Source: Clavaria fumosa (lineage: Eukaryota > Basidiomycota > Agaricomycetes > Agaricales > Clavariaceae). From it: a stretch of 64,000 nt of DNA. Location of the stretch: NCBI GenBank assembly GCA_951802425.1, contig OX637796.1, forward strand, positions 372,001 to 436,000, read 5' to 3'. This document shows positions 59,010 to 64,000 of the stretch, piece by piece. The notes under the pieces were generated by a model. It saw only the letters and a list, made by a program, of their open reading frames with translations, had not been told where the DNA came from and did not search any database. How positions within the stretch are numbered: position 1 is the stretch's first letter; the number at the start of each line of letters is the position of its first letter. Made by a program: the position numbers and the translations under genes.

Positions 59010-60495
59010 TGTCAGGACCCATTCATTTTTCCTTGCCCAAGCCAACTCCACCCACATCCACGAGCTTCCCGACGACCCTCTACAACCTCGCAAGTCCCTC
59101 TACACACTTCTGGGACCCGCTGTCTCCTTCCGGAAGCCTCTCCAACCTCCCCCATGCTCACACAACACTCGTGACCACCATGCTGTACTCGCAACGCTTC
59201 CTACTACTTCACCCTACGCGCATACTTCGCCCAGACCCACCAATCCTACGCGCGACACACCGATACGTGTCTACTTCCACCAGCATGTGACTTGCCATGC
59301 GGCACCCCTGGCGCTGCCACTACCAGCACCAATATGTTACCAGCGTTACGACCGTTACTCGCGTTACCAGTGTTACCCACATGACTACCCGCCCATAGAT
59401 CACCTGCGTCACTAGCGTCACTCACATGATTGCTCTTATGATCTCACGACCTTAACACTCAAACCCGCCACCAATGGTCAGCTGTATGAACACTTCAAAT
59501 TATGCTTCCTTTCTTCTCCCCAATCATCTATAACTACTTTACTTATGATCTGAGAATCCCCCAGTAGTTATAGATACGTATATAATTATTTAACCAGGTC
59601 GCGACCCGTGACCGGTCATCCTTGTGACCTTACCTATGCTTTCTCTACCCCTCGTGACCTTAGTAGAACACGTGCATGGTCACTCTATGACTAGTTATAC
59701 TCCGTACTACTATAGTCTTGTTGCCTGGCAACCTCTGTACTTTCCCTTTTTCGTTATACTCTCTGTATGCATGTATATAAGTCTCGCATGTACTTCTCGT
59801 ACTGTAGACTTGATATTAATGCACATTGGTTTAAGCTTGAGGCTATTACGTCCTTTAAGCTTGGAACCACCGCAATTGATAGGTCTTGTCTCACTTGGTG
59901 ACCTCAAGATCGCCAACACACTCTACTCTATTCTAACTCGTCCTCTGCGCTTTTACAACTCGCGTGATCTAAGTATCCTCTCTTATTCGTCTTGGTACTG
60001 ATCTTGGAACCCTACAGGTTCTCCCGTCGGTTGGCAAAGTCATTGCCTTCAACTGACTTACTTATCAATATCGTCGCAACCTCTTGCGACCTTTCCTACG
60101 TCGTCTATTCCTTTCACCTCGTCCTTTTCCTTTCTTACGCTTCGTCGGTCGATCTCGCGACCTTCTCAGCGTTACCAGTTTCCCCCACTTCGTCTATTTC
60201 TTTCTTCATGCTTCATCGGTCGACTTCGTGACCCCCTCAGTGTTACCCATTTCCTTCTCCTCGTCAATTTCTTACTTTATACTTCGTCTACCAACTTCGC
60301 GACCTTCCCAGTGACGTCTTCTCCCTTTATACTTGTCTTTCTTCACTCTTACATCTTCTCAGACATCTTCATGACCTTCCGGGACTGAGCATTCTTGACT
60401 GTGCTCAACAGTTGATTGGTCTTAGCGAGTTTCCAGCATAGGTCATCAACAAGTCGATCTCCGGCACTACTATTGAGATGGGACAGGCCCTAACA
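59010..60495 (+). mobile_element. Complete 5' LTR of gypsy-A (1,486 bp)
   Basis: Starts TGTCAGGACCC and ends GGCCCTAACA, giving TGT...ACA ends with an inverted TGTYAGG/CCTAACA. It is followed by a leader and the gag frame in the same orientation. The site AACAATAC at its left is continuous with CCAAGAGAGG in the undisturbed copy of the repeat at 58.6 kb, which fixes the left insertion point. The fragments at 9.86 and 48.35 kb are inverted relatives. Confidence 0.85.
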
Positions 60496-60549
60496 TAATA
60501 TCAAGTCTCCCCCTCACCCCACCACTCAACACCCAGATAGTACCCTATT

Positions 60550-61575
60550 ATGTCTTCTAGTCACACTCCTCCCCAACCAACCACTCATCACTTCCAGACA
60601 TGCACAGGTAGCCGTGCGATCACTCCAATGGTCTTGGAGACTACTCGCGAGCTGCCTACCACCATTCAAGAACGACCCGTGTCTGTCGTTCAATCACAGC
60701 CCAAAGAACCTGCCCAAATCGCACCTAGCCATGCCTCGTCACCGCGAGAAGAGGCCGAATCGCTCATGGAGCAGCTCGGCTACCTGCGCTTCAACCACCC
60801 TTGCCACCCTACCTACCAAATTCTCAACAACACTCACCACCAATATGAAGTGGGAACCCTTGACGAAGAATTAGCATACCTCGTAGAGACCACGAACCTC
60901 TATGAGCCTTTGGTACGATTGACAGACGGATTCCATGCTAATCCACAGAACCAGTTATACAAGAGTCAGCGTCAGTATCCAGGAACTACTGACCATGGAG
61001 TTCCGACTCCTCCTGATCTGGATACCCCCTCGCGACCTCCAAGACAGGTTCAACCCACCAGAGGACCCCAGGATATGGCCCCGCTTTTCCAGGTTGCAGC
61101 CCAATCTCTTCAGAATTTCACGAATCCTGCCGTGCCTGATGAGCGACCAGCCATTGTCTCCAGGATCCCAAGGTACACCGCCCCTCACAGTAGCTGGCCT
61201 ATGTGGACGCAGCCAGCCACTACTCCGAGTAGGGCGCTCCCTCGTGACCCTATAGGGACCAAAGCAATGCTTCAACCTGCCCCCCGTCTTGAGATTCCGG
61301 TCGAGCCCTTCCGCATTCCACAACCGGAAGCACGACCAGTACCCCCAATGGAGACGCGACCAGCATCTCGCCCCCCGTCTCAGACTGAAGCCCCGCAGGT
61401 CCCCCCTATGCCTCCACACCCCGCTGCCACACTTCGAGATGAGGCCCCTGGTACCCACCACCACCACTATTATTACCAGGCTCCTCATTCTGAAGGACCA
61501 TCGACCCGAGACACCTTTGCTCGAGAATCCAAGCTTGACACCAGGCGCCCCAAACCATTCAATGGTCGTGACCAG
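60550..61575 (+). pseudogene. Gypsy-A gag, cut off by a second LTR element
   Basis: ATG at 60550. The first ~300 residues are proline-, glutamine- and threonine-rich (P-R-P-P-R-Q-V-Q-P-T, P-P-S-Q-T-E-A-P-Q), with a H-H-H-H-Y-Y-Y cluster near 61470. Then comes S-K-L-D-T-R-R-P-K-P-F-N-G-R-D-Q, the entry into the capsid-like domain of agaric gypsy Gag. Immediately afterwards TGTAAGGATAAT starts LTR-C, so the capsid, zinc knuckle and all of pol are missing from this window. Confidence 0.8.
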
Positions 61576-62366
61576 TGTAAGGATAATATGCAGTTTAGAC
61601 AATGAAACATCACAGATGCCAACTATCCAGATATTTCGGGATCCAAGGCAATCGAGTCCGATACGATCTGATAACAATCCGACACCGTCCGATAACGACC
61701 GATACTTATCCAACATCGGACTCTCCGGTCTCCGATTCCCCGTGAAGATCACAGCCCACAGGTCACACACACTGCCCACGCCTTTCTATTTCATCACTCT
61801 AGCATGGTAAGCACTCGACATACTCACTATTCCATTCCCATTCCTTTATTTCATATACCATGCTGTAAATTTCATATTGTGATCCCTTTCAACCATTCAA
61901 TCGTTTAAACGTTTCAAACCCTTTGCAGTACTTTGTCCATTGTTCCTAGTACCCCTTTGCTGTACCAGCCCCACTTTCCTTCTTTTATGAGCGGTCCGGA
62001 CATATATTAGTTATCGGACATTTCATTCCTCCAATCTGCATGATTCCATTATGGATTATGACCCCTACATGACCTTGTACATGATGTCACATTGCCTTGT
62101 GTAGCTTCCGGACATTTCTGTAGAACTGGATATGCTGTACTTAGAAAAATGTATATAAGTACATACCGGACTCTATGGGAAAAAAGCTTTTGGACCGTCA
62201 TCATCTTGCTTTGATCTCGAAAAAGCCCACCCTTCGTCGTATCCCTCGATCCGCTGGCCTTCGTCGTTGCCGGCACCTAGAACTTTCGATCCAGACATCG
62301 GACCCTATCGGATCCAACACCGTACACTCTGGACAACGTATACTCTCACTTTCTGAACCTTTTACA
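61576..62366 (+). mobile_element. 5' LTR of gypsy-C (~790 bp)
   Basis: TGTAAGGATAATATG to CCTTTTACA; ends TGTAA...TTACA are inverted. GTATATAAGTAC near 62150 is a plausible TATA box. Preceded by ACCAG inside gypsy-A gag; the matching target copy would lie beyond the window. It is rich in CCGATA/CCGGAC motifs. Confidence 0.7.
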
Positions 62367-62416
62367 ACTTAACCTCTATATCCTCCGAAGTTCTGTTTAG
62401 TGTCCCAGTCATGTAA

Positions 62417-63205
62417 ACAAGACCCCCTGAAGAACCAGGCCACGAACACCTAGTTGCAGCCAACACCCATACAGCCTACTACAATTTTGGAGCCCACCGC
62501 GAGGGGGTCGTAACAACGTCTTCACTACAGTCTTCAAGGATCCCCAGAGGCTCATCCGCTTCCCAGCATCGACATTCCGAACGACTAAAAGCGCGAAACC
62601 CGGATCCAACCTCGGAACCACCACATACCGAACATACCGGAGAAGTAATCGAAACTTCTCATCTACTCCCATCGGACATCCCGAGTATCTCATCCATTGT
62701 ATACTCCCATACGAGCTTTGCGACACCCATTATCACATTACCACAGATCTTCGAAGAACTGCTTACACCACTCCCCCTCGAATCGAACACCCTTCACTTC
62801 CCGCCTGAAGCACCCCAGATTTTACCGGATGAAGTTCACTCACCACCATACGCACCAATACAAATGGCTAACCAACCGAGATATCCGCTCCGTGGCGCTC
62901 ACGGGGCCTCCGCCTTTGATGGAGTACCGACACACCTCAACCGGTACTTCAAGGACATCGACATCGTACTCACCGGCATTAATCCAGACATTCCCGAAGC
63001 TGATTTAATTTGGTACGCAAAGCATTACCTTGACACAGACACATGTCTCCTCTGGGAGACCCTCACACCAGACCCGGACCCGGTATGGACCTGGGAAACC
63101 TTCAAAGCGGCTGTCCGACGCCTTTATCCAGGATCCGATGGTGGCCATTTATTTTCCGTCGCTGATTTGGATCAGTGTCTTGGACATTTCTCTCGATTCC
63201 GATGA
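62417..63205 (+). pseudogene. Gypsy-C gag-like frame
   Basis: Open from about 62417 without an ATG until 62864 (M-A-N-Q-P-R-Y-P-L-R-G). The capsid entry is F-D-G-V-P-T-H-L-N-R-Y-F-K-D-I-D, followed by A-D-L-I-W-Y-A-K-H-Y-L and W-E-T-F-K-A-A-V-R-R-L-Y-P-G-S-D, a typical Ty3/gypsy Gag order. It ends early at 63203, where a frame change leads straight into pre-RT sequence. The normal zinc knuckle and protease are gone, so an internal deletion is likely. The proline-rich N-terminus could start at a lost ATG. Confidence 0.7.
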
Positions 63206-64000
63206 TTCCCCAGTCACTATCAAATGTGAACCGATGCATCTGAATATCGCATACCCCCTGTACAACAATACCTCCGAAATGAATTACCTGTCTATGGACG
63301 CCATTTTGCCAGTTTACCTAGGAAAGAAATATAAGAAGGTAGTGAACCGCGTCAATCCGATCAAAGCAACGGTACCCGAAGAATTCCGGATTGTCCGACG
63401 CCGGCATCCAGACCCCCTAGCTAATATACTGACACTTCCAACACACCCACCTGATTTCACCCCCGGTCTCCGATATACTCAAGACCAGAAAGATGCGCAT
63501 AACGCAAACCCCACCGGATTTTTATGGTTGGATGAAGAAGAACTCGTTCATTATCTGATTAAAGCCTAGGAGGATGCCTTCGCTTGGACGGAGACCGAAA
63601 AAGGACGATTCGACGCAAAATACTTCGATCTGATTATCATTCTGACAGTCGAACACATTCCCTGGATCTTCAAAAATATACCGATCCCCCCTGGAATCTA
63701 CGATGAGGTTCTGAAGGTCATCCGAGAGAAGATAGCTGCGGGAGTCTACGAAGAATCCAACTCTTCTTATCGGTCCCAGTGGTTTTGCGTGTTAAAGAAA
63801 GACGGAAAGTCTCTCCGACTTGTACATAACCTCCAGCCGTTGAACAAAGTCACTATCGGCGACTCTGCGGTTCCCCCGATAATGGAGGTTTTTGCGGAAT
63901 CATTTGCCAGATGCGGATGCTACGGAACTCTCGATTTATTTGTCTCCTTCGATCAACGGTCTCTCAATGAGCGAAGCCGAGACCTTACCACATTTCAAAC
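63206..64000 (+). pseudogene. Gypsy-C pol: pre-RT region and reverse transcriptase, runs off the window
   Basis: Reads R-I-V-R-R-R-H-P-D-P-L, then L-D-E-E-E-L-V-H-Y-L-I-K-A, TAG at 63567-63569, then E-D-A-F-A-W-T-E and H-I-P-W. The RT starts with I-P-I-P-P-G-I-Y-D, Y-R-S-Q-W-F-C-V-L-K-K-D-G-K-S-L-R-L-V and Y-G-T-L-D-L-F-V-S-F-D, with the first catalytic Asp, and ends S-R-D-L-T-T-F-Q at the edge. Apart from the single TAG the RT part is open, so this is the least decayed polymerase in the window. No protease D-S/T-G motif is visible upstream. Confidence 0.85.

Overview
The window looks like transposon-dense nuclear DNA of a basidiomycete, most likely an agaricomycete. The signs are short GT-AG introns of about 45-65 bp, three KDZ-superfamily transposases with the basidiomycete cysteine-cluster N-terminus, several chromodomain Ty3/gypsy elements, and broken pieces of fungal host genes (isopropylmalate synthase, a Prp19-like WD40 protein, an RS-domain protein). 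I found no rRNA gene, no CRISPR array and no bacterial-type operon. Almost every long coding sequence is decayed. The only small gene that reads open is a spliced frame of about 136 codons at 35.66-36.13 kb.

Layout. 1-9.2 kb: relics of host-like genes (an uncharacterised multi-exon gene, a LEU4 fragment, two unknown genes, an RS-domain gene, a membrane/glycoprotein-like gene) and a ~390-bp tandem satellite. 9.3-15.5 kb: an LTR fragment fused to a 5'-truncated gypsy element whose 3' end is tandemly duplicated. 15.5-22.1 kb: a KDZ transposase (minus), a pogo-like transposase fragment (plus) and a minus-strand gene whose protein starts like the histone H3 tail and carries a PHD-like finger. 22.5-29.2 kb: minisatellites, a transposon-associated gene, a LINE reverse transcriptase relic, a near-perfect foldback and an element with CACTG termini. 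29.4-45.7 kb: a second KDZ transposase split by a 13.3-kb segment bounded by >1.1-kb inverted repeats. That segment holds an inverted copy of 7.0-9.2 kb, a small spliced gene, a Prp19-like fragment, an uninterrupted (CAG)50 tract and nested inverted repeats. 46.9-53.7 kb: gypsy fragments and a coiled-coil gene interrupted by a ~2-kb insertion with a clean target duplication. 54.2-58.4 kb: a third KDZ transposase convergent with a TET/JBP-type dioxygenase gene. 58.4-64 kb: nested LTR elements, ending inside a gypsy reverse transcriptase.

How it fits together. The most notable biology is the pairing of KDZ transposases with chromatin-type genes: a TET/JBP 5-methylcytosine oxygenase-like protein, an H3-tail-like zinc-finger protein, and an HMG-like companion protein. 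The premature stops are mostly TGA or TAG, as expected if methylated CpG (or CAG) sites had been deaminated. All functional statements are inferred from reading the translations by eye; no database search was run.
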